From Aurantiacibacter gangjinensis (lineage in GTDB: Bacteria > Pseudomonadota > Alphaproteobacteria > Sphingomonadales > Sphingomonadaceae), in NCBI RefSeq assembly GCF_001886695.1, contig NZ_CP018097.1, positions 1-64,000 of the forward strand: DNA of 64,000 nucleotides, given 5' to 3'. This document shows positions 1 through 8,595 of this stretch, piece after piece (position 1 is the stretch's first letter; every line of letters begins with the position of its first letter). The translations under genes and the position numbers were made by a program. Below the pieces are notes generated by a model. It was not told the DNA's origin. It searched no databases and saw only the letters and a program-made list of their open reading frames with translations.

Positions 1-609
1 TCAAAGCAAGCGCGGCTCGTCAGGGCCGTTCACCGCTTCCAGCGCGGCGCGCCAAATTCCCAGGCTAGGTGGGGCTTTTCGCTCGAGGGACAAGCGGTCG
101 ATGGTGATGACCAGATTTTCCAGCGCCGCGTGGGATCGCGATGCGCGCGGCACAAGGTAATCGGCCGCATCCTGACCGAGAGGCAGGCCCCGCTCCTGCG
201 CCATCGAGAGAAGCAGTTCCGCTGCCATCTCGTCATCGGGCTGGCCGATTTCCAGTTGCAGCGATCCGCCGAGGCGCGATTTGAGATCGGGCAGTGCGAT
301 GTTCCATGGCGGCTCTCCGGCCACGATCAGCAGCGGCGTGCCATCCTCCTGCGCGCGGTTCCAGCGATGGAACAGCGCATCTTCCGGCATGGCCTGCGCA
401 TCGTCCACTGCCTCTCCCCTGCCGTTGGCGGCAAACCAGCCTGCCAGTAGCGACTTGCCCGAACGCGGCGGCCCGGTAAGCACGGCGGTGCGATAGGGCC
501 AGCTTTCGGGCGCGAGCAACGCCTCCGCCACGGCGGCATTGGCATTGCCCAGCACGATGCGCTGCGGTCCGCCGCCGCCGGTCGGGAGAGGAAGGGCAAT
601 CTGGCTCAT
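1..609 (-). CDS. hda: Hda/HdaA-type DnaA regulatory inactivator
   Basis: This 202-residue protein resembles the AAA+ part of DnaA without a DNA-binding domain, which is the Hda family plan. In that family the protein joins the sliding clamp and promotes hydrolysis of DnaA-bound ATP, preventing re-initiation. The N-terminus reads QIALPLP (residues 3-9), a good match to the clamp-binding motif at the N-terminus of Hda proteins. Walker A is GPPRSGKS (about 46-53) and a Walker-B-like VDD follows at 68-70. The TGA stop is the first triplet of the window and the ATG is at 609, so the gene is complete. It lies 29 bp downstream of the next minus-strand gene and is probably co-transcribed with it. The assignment rests on motif and architecture; a generic DnaA-like ATPase is the only alternative. 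Confidence 0.85.
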   Translation of the reverse strand: MSQIALPLPTGGGGPQRIVLGNANAAVAEALLAPESWPYRTAVLTGPPRSGKSLLAGWFAANGRGEAVDDAQAMPEDALFHRWNRAQEDGTPLLIVAGEPPWNIALPDLKSRLGGSLQLEIGQPDDEMAAELLLSMAQERGLPLGQDAADYLVPRASRSHAALENLVITIDRLSLERKAPPSLGIWRAALEAVNGPDEPRLL

Positions 610-638
610 CGTATCGTCACGCCGGGTCGGCGGTTTCT

Positions 639-1913
639 TCAGCGCGAGATGCCGAGGCCGCCCGCTCCCTCGCTTACCGCCCAGCCGCGCTGGCGCAATA
701 TTGCGGCAAGATCGGACAATTCGCCGGCATAGCTGACGCTCAGCAGCGACGCGCCGCCGATGGCCGTGGATGTCACCGACACGCCGCGAACGCCGGGCGT
801 ACCGCGCAGCAGGCTGACGGCGCGGTCGAAAGAGCCGGTATCGGGCGTTGCCACCTGCACCGCGAAGGTTGCTGTCGCGACGGCCGGCTCCGGAGTGGCG
901 GGCGTATCAGGCGAAGCGGTATCGTCAACATCGCTAGCGGCATCAGTCTCCCTGCTTGCCGCAGCTTCGGCCCGGCGAGCCTGTGCCAGAAGCGCCTGTA
1001 TCTCCGGGCTAATCTCGATATTGTCGAGCGTCAGCGTCGGATCAGGGCGCAGAGTGCCATCGGCGAGCGCGGCGGCGAAAATGCCGTCGAACCGCTCCAC
1101 CGCCTGGCTGAGCATGCGCGGCAGATCCTCACTGCTGTCGGCGCGAAGCGTGAAGCTGTCGAGATAGCGGTTATCCGGCCCGTAGCGCGCGGTGAATGTG
1201 CCTTCCACCGGGCCGCCGGGCCATTGCCATGTCAGGTCCGCCACCGGCACGAGGATGTCGGCGGCGCCGAATTCGTCGAGAATATTGTTCCACCACGCCC
1301 GGCTTCGGCGCCCCGTCTGGCCATAGGTCAGCAGCAGGCTCTCTCCGCCAGCACCGTTGGGCCGCACATAATCGATGGCGCTGCCGCCGAACTGGTATTC
1401 CGCCCAGGCCCGCTGCCACGGATTGCGCATTTCGAACATCGTCTGCGTGCCGCCCGATACCATCACCGGCAGGGTGAGCATGGGCGCAGAACGGCTGCGC
1501 GCTCCGTCGGCACCCAGCATCCCGCCGGCACGCTGGCGATCAAAAATCACGCCAAGGCGCGCGACATAGCGGCGCGGACCAATATTCTCCTGCTCGATCA
1601 CGATGGAGCTGACCATGCCCTCTAGCCGCGAATCGGGGATGTCCGGCCCGCCGAGCTGTTCCCACGCGATGCGCTGCGCCTCGCGCCAGCCGTTCTGCTG
1701 GGCATCCTCGGCACTTTCCCCGCGCACATCCACCTCGATACCCGACACGCTGATATCGGAGCTGCTGGCGACCGGCGCGATTCCGCGCTCGCCCGAGACC
1801 TGCGCGGTTAGGGAGGCGACGGCGAAGATCGCCAAAGCGAGCGCGAATGCCGCACCCAGAAGGGCGGGCCAGTGCCGCTTGAAGGCGAAAGGAGGGAAGG
1901 AAAGAGTGTTCAT
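639..1913 (-). CDS. membrane-anchored protein of unknown function, divergent from purM
   Basis: The open frame is longer upstream, but the ATG at 1913 is chosen because the protein then begins with a short basic stretch and a transmembrane or uncleaved signal helix (about residues 16-36). The upstream part is arginine-rich shadow of purM. The 424-residue product has a periplasmic-looking body, an Ala/Thr/Pro/Asp-rich linker around 325-350 and a final domain of about 75 residues (from [11 protein letters not shown]) that looks like a small ferredoxin-like fold. The N-terminal body, with a conserved-looking [10 protein letters not shown], resembles DUF2066-type proteins; that is family memory, not a search. 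The gene precedes hda by 29 bp and shares a promoter gap of about 68 bp with purM. Function is unknown. Confidence 0.7.
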   Translation of the reverse strand: MNTLSFPPFAFKRHWPALLGAAFALALAIFAVASLTAQVSGERGIAPVASSSDISVSGIEVDVRGESAEDAQQNGWREAQRIAWEQLGGPDIPDSRLEGMVSSIVIEQENIGPRRYVARLGVIFDRQRAGGMLGADGARSRSAPMLTLPVMVSGGTQTMFEMRNPWQRAWAEYQFGGSAIDYVRPNGAGGESLLLTYGQTGRRSRAWWNNILDEFGAADILVPVADLTWQWPGGPVEGTFTARYGPDNRYLDSFTLRADSSEDLPRMLSQAVERFDGIFAAALADGTLRPDPTLTLDNIEISPEIQALLAQARRAEAAASRETDAASDVDDTASPDTPATPEPAVATATFAVQVATPDTGSFDRAVSLLRGTPGVRGVSVTSTAIGGASLLSVSYAGELSDLAAILRQRGWAVSEGAGGLGISR

Positions 1914-1981
1914 CGGGGAAATCGCGAGCCTTTTGCCCAATGGCGAGTGGAAATCCAAGCCTGAAAGACTATGGCATGTGC

Positions 1982-3079
1982 ATGAGTTCGGACAAGCAAT
2001 CCTACACATATGAACAGGCGGGCGTTTCCATCGAGGCGGGCAACCGGCTGGTGAAGGCGATCGGCCCACTGGTAAAAGCGACGATGCGGCCCGGTGCCGA
2101 TGGCGAGATCGGCGGGTTCGGCGGCTTCTTCGATCCGAAGGCGGCGGGGTATAACGATCCGCTGCTTGTGGCGGGCAATGATGGCGTGGGCACAAAGCTG
2201 AAGCTGGCCATCGACACAAACCGGCACGACACCGTCGGCATAGACCTCGTCGCCATGTGCGTGAACGACCTGATCGTACAGGGCGCAGAGCCGCTGTTCT
2301 TCCTCGACTACTTCGCCACCGGTAAGCTGGAAAACGGCGTCGCCGAGCGCGTGATTGCGGGTATCGCCGAAGGCTGCAAGCAGGCAGGCTGCGCGCTGAT
2401 TGGCGGCGAAACGGCGGAAATGCCCGGCATGTATGCGGCGGGCGATTACGACCTTGCCGGGTTCTGCGTCGGTGCGGTGGAGCGCGGCGAGCAGCTGACC
2501 GGCAACAGGGTGGCACCCGGCCATGTTCTGCTGGGCCTTGCCAGTTCGGGTGTGCATTCCAACGGTTTTTCGCTCGTCCGGCGGTTGGCGGAGGACAAGG
2601 GTTGGAAGCTGGAGCGCCCTGCCCTGTTCGATGCGGACCGTCTGTTGATCGAGACGCTGCTGGAGCCGACCCGCATCTATGTAAAAAGCCTGCTGCCCAT
2701 CGTGCGCTCCGGCAATGTCTCTGCGCTGGCGCACATCACCGGCGGCGGCCTGCTGGAGAACATCCCCCGCGTGCTGCCCGAGGGGGCCCGCGCAATCGTC
2801 GATGCCGATAGCTGGGAGCAGTCGCGGCTGATGGCGTTCCTGCAGGCACAGGGCAGTATCGAGCCTGCCGAAATGGCGCGCACCTTTAACTGCGGTGTCG
2901 GCATGGTTGTGGCTGTCGATTCCGACAGTGTCGATACGGTGACCGACGCGCTGACCGAAGCCGGCGAAACGGTGATGCGGATCGGTGAAATCGTCGAAGG
3001 CCAGCGCGGCTGCACGGTGCGCGGCTCTGCCGGATCATGGTCGGCGCGCGAGGACTGGGCGGCTGAGCACGATGGCTGA
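1982..3079 (+). CDS. purM: phosphoribosylformylglycinamidine cyclo-ligase (AIR synthetase)
   Basis: PurM closes formylglycinamidine ribotide to aminoimidazole ribotide with ATP, the fifth step of purine synthesis, in the cytoplasm. Diagnostic stretches are [14 protein letters not shown], the [11 protein letters not shown] signature and [10 protein letters not shown], and the length of 365 residues is typical. An upstream in-frame ATG exists at 1940, but family members start close to [19 protein letters not shown], so ATG 1982 is preferred; ATG 1976 is also possible. The stop overlaps the purN start in ATGGCTGA (purN ATG at 3072), indicating translational coupling. The purM-purN pair is a common arrangement. 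Confidence 0.96.
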   Translation: MSSDKQSYTYEQAGVSIEAGNRLVKAIGPLVKATMRPGADGEIGGFGGFFDPKAAGYNDPLLVAGNDGVGTKLKLAIDTNRHDTVGIDLVAMCVNDLIVQGAEPLFFLDYFATGKLENGVAERVIAGIAEGCKQAGCALIGGETAEMPGMYAAGDYDLAGFCVGAVERGEQLTGNRVAPGHVLLGLASSGVHSNGFSLVRRLAEDKGWKLERPALFDADRLLIETLLEPTRIYVKSLLPIVRSGNVSALAHITGGGLLENIPRVLPEGARAIVDADSWEQSRLMAFLQAQGSIEPAEMARTFNCGVGMVVAVDSDSVDTVTDALTEAGETVMRIGEIVEGQRGCTVRGSAGSWSAREDWAAEHDG

Positions 3080-4034
3080 AAAGGCCCGTGTCGCCTGCCT
3101 TTTGTCGGGCAATGGCACCACCATGTCCGCACTGCTGTTCCAGTCGCGCCTTCCCGATTGCCCATATGAAATCGTGCTGGTCGCAAGCAACAATCCCGAT
3201 GCCGGCGGCCTCAAGATCGCCGCTGCCGAAGGTATCGCCACTTTCAGCCACAGCCATCGCGGCATGGACCGCGTCGAGCACGAAGCGATCATCGATGCCG
3301 CCCTACAACGGGCTGGCGCCGAATATGTCGCGCTATGCGGTTACATGCGCATCCTGACGGAGGGCTTCGTCGAAAGCTGGGCAGGCCGGATGGTCAACAC
3401 CCACCCATCGCTGCTGCCGAAATACAAGGGCCTCGACACGCACCAGCGCGCCATCGATGCAGGCGACGCGTTTGGCGGATGCAGCGTCCATGTCGTGACG
3501 CCGGAACTGGATGGCGGGCCGCTGCTCGGGCAAATGCCAGTCGCCATCCTGCCGAGCGACACGGCAGACAGCCTCGCTGCGCGCGTAATCCTTGCAGAAT
3601 ACCAGCTCTACCCGCGCACCTTTGCCGCCTATGTCTCGCGGCAATACCGCGCCGACTGGTTGCTGGAACGGGTGCGCGAGCTGGCGCTTGCCCAGCCCGA
3701 GGCCGAAGAGCGCGAAAGCCACGGATCGCCCGCATGGCGCACAGCCGGAAAGAGCGGCAAGTTCTTCGCCCATTTCAGCGACACCCATCATGGCAGCGAC
3801 CATATCGGTGTGCTGGTAAAGACAGGCGGCGTGGACGAGGTGGAAGGATTGGTTGAGACTGCCCCGCAAACCTATTTCAAACCTGCTTATTACGGTGCCA
3901 GCGGCTGGGTCGGGATCATTCTCAACAAGGCGGGCGTTGATTGGGACCATGTGTCCGAATGGCTCGATAGAAGCTGGCAATCCGTCGCACCCAAGCGCCT
4001 TACGAAGCTGCGCGATGCCGCAGCGGAGTTCTAG
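3072..4034 (+). CDS. purN: phosphoribosylglycinamide formyltransferase with C-terminal MmcQ/YjbR-like domain
   Basis: Residues 1 to about 200 form a full PurN enzyme that transfers a formyl group from 10-formyl-THF to GAR. The folate-site motif [12 protein letters not shown] is at about 109-120 and includes the catalytic His, and the catalytic Asp lies in VVTPELDGG (about D147). PurN normally ends near 190-220 residues. This one continues to 320 residues, and the extension (about 215-320, with [20 protein letters not shown] and [13 protein letters not shown]) looks like an MmcQ/YjbR-like domain of unknown role. The start overlaps the purM stop by 8 bp. No stop or frameshift separates the domains, so the fusion is real in the sequence. 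A small gap of 3 bp separates the stop from the sulfotransferase start. Confidence 0.93.
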   Translation: MAEKARVACLLSGNGTTMSALLFQSRLPDCPYEIVLVASNNPDAGGLKIAAAEGIATFSHSHRGMDRVEHEAIIDAALQRAGAEYVALCGYMRILTEGFVESWAGRMVNTHPSLLPKYKGLDTHQRAIDAGDAFGGCSVHVVTPELDGGPLLGQMPVAILPSDTADSLAARVILAEYQLYPRTFAAYVSRQYRADWLLERVRELALAQPEAEERESHGSPAWRTAGKSGKFFAHFSDTHHGSDHIGVLVKTGGVDEVEGLVETAPQTYFKPAYYGASGWVGIILNKAGVDWDHVSEWLDRSWQSVAPKRLTKLRDAAAEF

Positions 4035-4037
4035 CTT

Positions 4038-5249
4038 TTGAATCCGCCACCGCGCCCGCATCCCACCACCCGGTCCAAACGCGTCGATACGGTGATCGGC
4101 TGGCTGGAGACCGCGTGGCGCAAGGGGCTGAGCGCGCGGCCCTCGCTCGATCCCGATGTGCTGTGGGAGAAAGCGCTGGCCGATGCCCCAGCCCATGGCG
4201 AAACCGCCTGCCGCAGTGCGGAGGATGTCGCCGATTTCCGGCTCCGGCTGGAGAAGCTCTGCGATGCGCTGGCAAGCGAGGCGCAGCTCAATCCACTGGG
4301 CGAAACGATGGCGCATGGCCAGCTTGTGCGCGTCATTCGCCAGCGGCTAAATTTGGGCGTGCTGTGGCGTAAGGCCCCTGCCCTGCTCGACACGCCGCTC
4401 GCCCCGCCGATCATCGTGGCGGGGCAAATGCGCAGCGGCACAACGCGAATACACCGCCTGTTGGCCGCCGATCCTTCGCTTTCGGCCACGCGCTTTTGCG
4501 ATAGCTGGCATCCCGTGCCGCGCTCTCCCGATACACGGCCAGCCTGGTCTGCCCTCTCGCTGGCCTTTGCGAAGGCGCTGGACCCGTGGCTCGATACGAT
4601 CCACCCTTTCGGCGCGACACGCGCGGACGAAGAGCTTGGCTGGCTTGCTGCTGCGCTGGATCACGCCGCCTATGAAGCACAATGGCGCATCCCCGGCTTC
4701 ACCGCTTTCAGCGAAGCGCGCGATCCGGCGCCAGTGTATCACGAATTCGCCCGGATGCTGCGCACGGACGCTAGCTGGCACGATAACGCGCACCGGCCGC
4801 GTGTGCTGAAAGTGCCGCAGTTCGCCGAGGACTTGCCGGCGCTCTTGGCGCAGTTTCCCGATGCGCGCGTGGTAATGACGCGGCGTTGCGAAAACGACCT
4901 GATCCGTAGTTCCGCGTCACTGGTGGCAAACCAGATGGCAATCCAGTCCGACCATGCGGATTACGAATGGATCGAAGCCGAAGTCGCGCGCAAAATTGCG
5001 TTGCGCCAAGAGCGCATGGATGCCGCCCTCGCCGCCTTCGACGGCCCCGTGGCGGATGTTGATTTCGATGCGCTAGGTGAGAACTGGGAGACGGAGATCA
5101 CGCGCATCTACGCGACGCTCAGCCTGCCAATGTCGGACGAAACCCTTCCGGCCATGCGCGAGGAACAGCGCAAGGCCTCGAACGGTGCGCACAGGCACCA
5201 TGGCAAGCAAATACAGGCTTTCGAAAGCAGCGCCGCGCAAGGCGCGTAA
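4038..5249 (+). CDS. sulfotransferase family protein
   Basis: The 403-residue product has the sulfotransferase-type PAPS 5'-phosphosulfate loop GQMRSGTTRIHRLL at about 129-142 and a second conserved block PRVLKVPQFAEDLPALLAQF followed by ARVVMTRR, which fits the 3'-phosphate-binding segment. Members of this broad family in alphaproteobacteria sulfate unknown small molecules, lipids or glycans; the acceptor cannot be predicted. The best start is an unusual TTG at 4038, with GGAG at 4025-4028 about nine bases upstream. It begins 3 bp after purN and is probably transcribed with it, although a functional link with purine synthesis is not evident. Confidence 0.82.
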   Translation: MNPPPRPHPTTRSKRVDTVIGWLETAWRKGLSARPSLDPDVLWEKALADAPAHGETACRSAEDVADFRLRLEKLCDALASEAQLNPLGETMAHGQLVRVIRQRLNLGVLWRKAPALLDTPLAPPIIVAGQMRSGTTRIHRLLAADPSLSATRFCDSWHPVPRSPDTRPAWSALSLAFAKALDPWLDTIHPFGATRADEELGWLAAALDHAAYEAQWRIPGFTAFSEARDPAPVYHEFARMLRTDASWHDNAHRPRVLKVPQFAEDLPALLAQFPDARVVMTRRCENDLIRSSASLVANQMAIQSDHADYEWIEAEVARKIALRQERMDAALAAFDGPVADVDFDALGENWETEITRIYATLSLPMSDETLPAMREEQRKASNGAHRHHGKQIQAFESSAAQGA

Positions 5250-5259
5250 TTAGTCGCGA

Positions 5260-5712
5260 TCAGGCAGGCTGCCGGGTTTCCATCGTCGGCTTTAGCATGC
5301 GCGCAAGGTGCGGTGCGTTCGGGCTGCCATAGCTTTGCCAATACACGACTTTCCCACGCTTGATCCGCGCGCGCCACAGCGTGTCGGTTGCCATGGCAGG
5401 CTGGTCGGAAGTGACATGCCCGCGCAGCAGCACCTCTCCATCATGATGGGTCGAGTGTTCGATATGCAGTTTGAAGCTGCGGTCCATGTCAAGAAAACGG
5501 CGCGTGGCGGCAATAACGTCGTCTCGCCCTTCCAGCCATTCTCCATGGCTGTCGACGAAGCGCGGATTGTCACCCAGCAGGCTCGCAACCCGATCCGCAT
5601 CATGGTCGTTCATCGCCGCGACCATTTCGCGCACGATAGCTATCTCGCGTTTCTTTCCGCCGTCGAACACCGGAACGCTCCCCTTTCCGGACAAGTTCGA
5701 CTTGTATAGCAC
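5260..5712 (-). CDS. NTF2-like (SnoaL-type) protein
   Basis: This 150-residue protein has the outline of a small NTF2/SnoaL cone fold: a helical start (REIAIVREMVAAMNDHDADRVASLL), then DNPRFVDSHGEWLEGRDDVI, and alternating beta strands ending in GKVVYWQSYG. Such proteins may be ketosteroid-isomerase-like enzymes, ligand-binding proteins or have no catalysis; no specific activity can be given. The start used is a GTG at 5712. It lies downstream of ndk on the same strand but separated from it by a strong hairpin, so it may have its own promoter or depend on read-through. It converges with the sulfotransferase gene, 10 bp away. Confidence 0.72.
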   Translation of the reverse strand: MLYKSNLSGKGSVPVFDGGKKREIAIVREMVAAMNDHDADRVASLLGDNPRFVDSHGEWLEGRDDVIAATRRFLDMDRSFKLHIEHSTHHDGEVLLRGHVTSDQPAMATDTLWRARIKRGKVVYWQSYGSPNAPHLARMLKPTMETRQPA

Positions 5713-5720
5713 CAGAATCG

Positions 5721-5761
5721 ATTCGCTCCGAATCTGGCTTCAACCAGATCCGGAGCGCAAT
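5721..5761 (-). terminator. hairpin downstream of ndk
   Basis: Arms 5721-5737 and 5744-5761 form a near-perfect stem of about 17 bp around a six-base loop (CTTCAA on the plus strand). It lies between ndk and the next minus-strand gene. There is no long T run, so it may terminate inefficiently or protect the ndk mRNA end. A second small perfect repeat (GGCTAAC/GTTAGCC, 5776-5793) overlaps the ndk stop codon. Confidence 0.5.
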
Positions 5762-5789
5762 CTTCTTACAAATTGTAGGCTAACAAAGG

Positions 5790-6212
5790 TTAGCCGACGA
5801 TCTCGTCTTCGTTGAAGAAGTAGTCGATCTCAATCTTGGCGTTTTCATCGCTATCCGAACCGTGGACGGTGTTCTCGCCGATCGACAGGGCATAGGCCTT
5901 GCGGATGGTGCCTTCATCGGCCTCGGCAGGATTGGTAGCGCCCATTACCTTGCGGTTGCGCAGCACGGCATCTTCGCCTTCCAGAACCTGCACGACAACC
6001 GGCTCACTGACCATGAAATCCACCAGTTCGCCGAAGAAGGGGCGATCCTTGTGGACCGCGTAAAAGCCTTCTGCCTGTTTGCGGCTCATGTGGATACGCT
6101 TGGACGCGACGACGCGGAGGCCTGCATCTTCCAGCATTTTGGTGACGGCGCCAGTGAGGTTGCGCTTGGTGGCATCGGGCTTGATGATCGAGAATGTGCG
6201 GGTGGCCGCCAT
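5790..6212 (-). CDS. ndk: nucleoside diphosphate kinase
   Basis: Ndk equilibrates nucleoside di- and triphosphates through a phosphohistidine. The 140-residue length, the start [18 protein letters not shown] and the active-site block NTVHGSDS with the catalytic His at residue 117 are all characteristic. The ATG at 6212 has an AAAGGA ribosome-binding site about eight bases upstream. A roughly 150 bp gap separates it from holC, so it likely has its own promoter. The convergent-side hairpin after the gene is listed separately. Confidence 0.97.
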   Translation of the reverse strand: MAATRTFSIIKPDATKRNLTGAVTKMLEDAGLRVVASKRIHMSRKQAEGFYAVHKDRPFFGELVDFMVSEPVVVQVLEGEDAVLRNRKVMGATNPAEADEGTIRKAYALSIGENTVHGSDSDENAKIEIDYFFNEDEIVG

Positions 6213-6360
6213 GGGAGGTATCCTTTGGATAAAAGAGAGATGTGCGAATTGCGCGCGCCCCTACCCTCCCCGCCGCGTCGGAGCAAGAGCCATGGTGGTG
6301 CGCGTTTGATTGCCGTCGCTGGAGGTTAGCCCGGCTTGCATGTGCGAAGCGTTGCGAGGA

Positions 6361-6798
6361 TCATGGTCCCTCGACCCAGCGGCCGCCATCCTGCTTCCAG
6401 AAGCGACTCTCCACGCCCTCTCGGTCCTGAATGGCTTTCCATGTTAGTCGCGCGCCGACGATGGTCGACTGGTCGAAGAGATAGAGCACGCGCGAAAAGC
6501 CTTCACCCGGTTCGCGCCACTGGCCATCCGCGATCAGCAGGAATTGCGCGCCATTCACCGCATCCACTTCGTTCGAGAGCAGGATGGGCTGGCGCGCATC
6601 ATGCTCGTCCCCCGCAATGCCATTGGCGAGGAAGGCCTCGGGCGCTGTATCCCACAGCGTCTTGCTGGCGCTCTCCAGCAGTTCCAGATCGTCGGCCACA
6701 ATCAGAAGTTTTTCGCCAGCCTGCCGCACCTTGCCAGCCAGCAGGGCGATGGCTGCAGGAGCCGGGTCTTGCGACAGCAGATAGAAGTCGACACGCAT
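6361..6798 (-). CDS. holC: DNA polymerase III chi subunit
   Basis: The 145-residue protein begins MRVDFYLLSQDP and contains KLLIVADD, the LWD...FLANG segment and a final RFWKQDGGRWVEGP, matching the HolC (chi) family, which links the clamp loader to SSB at the fork. The start at 6798 is one base after the stop of the DUF2256 miniprotein (TGACATG). A longer frame to 6855 has no support, because it would run through the miniprotein. A pepA-holC neighbourhood also occurs in E. coli, which supports the call. Confidence 0.9.
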   Translation of the reverse strand: MRVDFYLLSQDPAPAAIALLAGKVRQAGEKLLIVADDLELLESASKTLWDTAPEAFLANGIAGDEHDARQPILLSNEVDAVNGAQFLLIADGQWREPGEGFSRVLYLFDQSTIVGARLTWKAIQDREGVESRFWKQDGGRWVEGP

Positions 6799-6799
6799 G

Positions 6800-6955
6800 T
6801 CAGCCCTCGCCTTTCGCCTTTGTGCGCCGGCACCTTTCGGAGCAGTAGCGCACATTGTCCCAGTCCCGCTCCCACTTCTTGCGCCAGGTGAACGGCAGGC
6901 CGCAGGATGCGCAAATCTTGGACGGAAGGTCCGATTTCTTGCGCATCCGTGGCAT
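6800..6955 (-). CDS. DUF2256 small cysteine-rich protein
   Basis: A 51-residue frame, shorter than usual gene-calling limits, reads [13 protein letters not shown], then [29 protein letters not shown] and a basic tail KAKGEG. The paired Cys-x2-Cys and Cys-x3-Cys and the central WRKKWERDW are the DUF2256 signature, a small putative zinc-binding protein of unknown function. It starts with ATG at 6955, overlapping by one base the TAA of the second mini-ORF upstream (TAATG), and ends one base before holC. The tight packing implies translational coupling from pepA through to holC. Confidence 0.88.
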   Translation of the reverse strand: MPRMRKKSDLPSKICASCGLPFTWRKKWERDWDNVRYCSERCRRTKAKGEG

Positions 6956-6990
6956 TACTCTCGGCCTACCGCTTCGCTGCTTGAGGCCAT
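6955..6990 (-). CDS. mini-ORF copy 2 ([11 protein letters not shown])
   Basis: An 11-codon frame plus stop on the minus strand encodes [11 protein letters not shown]. It begins one base after the stop of a near-identical mini-ORF and its TAA overlaps the DUF2256 ATG. It is the second unit of a 34 bp direct repeat. Whether it is translated is unknown. It could serve as a coupling leader, or the repeat may be a palindromic mobile element whose reading frame is fortuitous. Confidence 0.35.
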   Translation of the reverse strand: MASSSEAVGRE

Positions 6991-7024
6991 CTTATCGGCC
7001 TACCGCTTCGCTGCTCGAGGCCAT
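6961..7024. repeat. tandem 30 bp direct repeat, 4 bp spacer
   Basis: Two copies, 6961-6990 and 6995-7024, differ at one base (T/C) and are separated by CTTA. Each unit has GGCCT near one end and AGGCC near the other, so each copy can also fold as a small hairpin. The repeat sits between pepA and the DUF2256 gene. No third copy was noticed elsewhere in the window. Confidence 0.85.
6992..7024 (-). CDS. mini-ORF copy 1 ([10 protein letters not shown])
   Basis: A 10-codon frame plus TAA follows the pepA stop by 8 bp. AGGACAGG just before its ATG at 7024 is a plausible ribosome-binding site. Its peptide matches copy 2 except for the final Glu of copy 2. The DNA differs at one base inside the repeat. 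Confidence 0.35.
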   Translation of the reverse strand: MASSSEAVGR

Positions 7025-7032
7025 GCCTGTCC

Positions 7033-8496
7033 TCAGCTTTCGACTGTCGAGCGGACGAAATCGTCGAGCAGCTTCACGCCGTAGCCGGTCGCGCCCTTAT
7101 CCCATGTCGCGCCCGGCTTTTCGGTCCAGACGGTGCCGGCAATGTCGAGATGCGCCCACGGCGTATCGTTCTCGATAAAGCGACCGAGGAATTGCGCGGC
7201 GGTGATCGAGCCCGCCCAGCGCGGGCCGATATTCTTCATGTCGGCAATCGGGCTATCCAGCAGCTTGTCGTATTCCGGCCCGAGCGGCAGACGCCACAAG
7301 CGGTCGCCGCTGCGCAGACCCGACGCGATAAGATCGTCCGCCAGATCGTCATTATTGCTGAACAAGCCCGCCTGCTCATGGCCCAGGCTGATGAGCATGG
7401 CACCGGTCAGCGTGGCAAGGTCGACGATGCGCGACGGCTTGTATTCCTGCTGCACCCAGGTCAGCGCATCGCACAGCACCAGCCGGCCTTCGGCATCTGT
7501 GTTTAGAACCTCGATCGTCTGGCCGGACATGGATGTGACGACATCGCCCGGGCGCATCGCGCGGCCATCGGGCATGTTTTCCACCAGCCCGCACACGCCG
7601 ATAATGTTGGCCTTGGCCTTGCGCAGCGTCAGCGCCAGCATTGCACCCGCAACCGCACCTGCGCCACCCATATCGAATTTCATGTCGCCCATGCCGGGGC
7701 CGGGCTTCAGCGAAATGCCGCCCGTGTCGAAGGTCACGCCTTTGCCCACGAAAGCGAGCGGTGCATCACCGTCTTTGCCGCCCATCCATTTGATGGCGAG
7801 CAGGCGCGATTCGCGTTCCGAGCCATAACCGACGCCCAGCAACGAACCCATGCCGAGCTTTTCCATCTCGGCATCGTCCAGCACGACAAGCTCTGCGCCA
7901 GTGCCTTCGAACCGCTCGCGGCACCGCTCCACGAAGCTTTCGGGATAAAGAATATTGGCAGGCTCGGTCACCAGTTCGCGGGTGAATTCCACGCCGGTCG
8001 CGACAGCCTTGGCGGTTTCCCATGCCGCCTCGGTGCCATCGGGTGCGCCTGCGACGATTACGGTCTTGAGCGAACGCTTCTGCTCGTCGCGCAGCTTCGT
8101 GCGGTATTCGTCCATCCGCCATGCGCGCAGCCTTGCGCCGGAAAGCACGGCAGCCGTTTCCTCCGCGCTCAGATCGCTGCTTGCCACATCCAGCGCCACC
8201 GCTTCCTCACCGCTAGTGAGGTATTTAGCAGTCAGCGCACCGCCCGCTTTCTCAAGCTTGGCCATGCGTTCGCGATCGTCGGGCTTGCCTGCGCCCACCA
8301 GCGCCATGCGCACGACATTGCCATCGACTTCCTGAAACCCGTCGAACACTTGCCCGGCCTTGCCTTTGAAGCGCGAGGCTTCCGCGCCTTCGATCATGGC
8401 GCGCGGCAGGTCGGAAGGCATGTCATCCTGCGCAACAATGCGCGCCACGATACGGGCGGTGTCGGCTTGCAGGGCGGGTGTGAAAGTAATGTCCAT
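7033..8496 (-). CDS. pepA: leucyl aminopeptidase (M17)
   Basis: PepA is a hexameric dimetal aminopeptidase of the cytoplasm. The 487-residue protein carries the M17 signature NTDAEGRL at 332-339 and the metal/catalytic segment VGKGVTFDTGG with Lys near 252, plus DMKFDMGGAGAV. The N-terminal macro-like domain is present, so length is normal. ATG is at 8496. It heads a compact minus-strand cluster with the mini-ORFs, DUF2256 and holC, and is divergent from lptD across about 100 bp that must contain both promoters. Confidence 0.96.
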   Translation of the reverse strand: MDITFTPALQADTARIVARIVAQDDMPSDLPRAMIEGAEASRFKGKAGQVFDGFQEVDGNVVRMALVGAGKPDDRERMAKLEKAGGALTAKYLTSGEEAVALDVASSDLSAEETAAVLSGARLRAWRMDEYRTKLRDEQKRSLKTVIVAGAPDGTEAAWETAKAVATGVEFTRELVTEPANILYPESFVERCRERFEGTGAELVVLDDAEMEKLGMGSLLGVGYGSERESRLLAIKWMGGKDGDAPLAFVGKGVTFDTGGISLKPGPGMGDMKFDMGGAGAVAGAMLALTLRKAKANIIGVCGLVENMPDGRAMRPGDVVTSMSGQTIEVLNTDAEGRLVLCDALTWVQQEYKPSRIVDLATLTGAMLISLGHEQAGLFSNNDDLADDLIASGLRSGDRLWRLPLGPEYDKLLDSPIADMKNIGPRWAGSITAAQFLGRFIENDTPWAHLDIAGTVWTEKPGATWDKGATGYGVKLLDDFVRSTVES

Positions 8497-8595
8497 GTAG
8501 GCTCCCTAGGGCGTATTATCTTGTTATCGGGTGGCGCGATGCCGCCCGCAAAAGCTGGCGTTGCAGTTAGGGTCGCGCGGTGTAATAGGCAAGCC

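Noticed and set aside
1914-2516. N-terminal extension of the divergent membrane protein up to 2516
   Set aside because: Arginine-rich shadow of purM; the ATG at 1913 gives a sensible membrane anchor.
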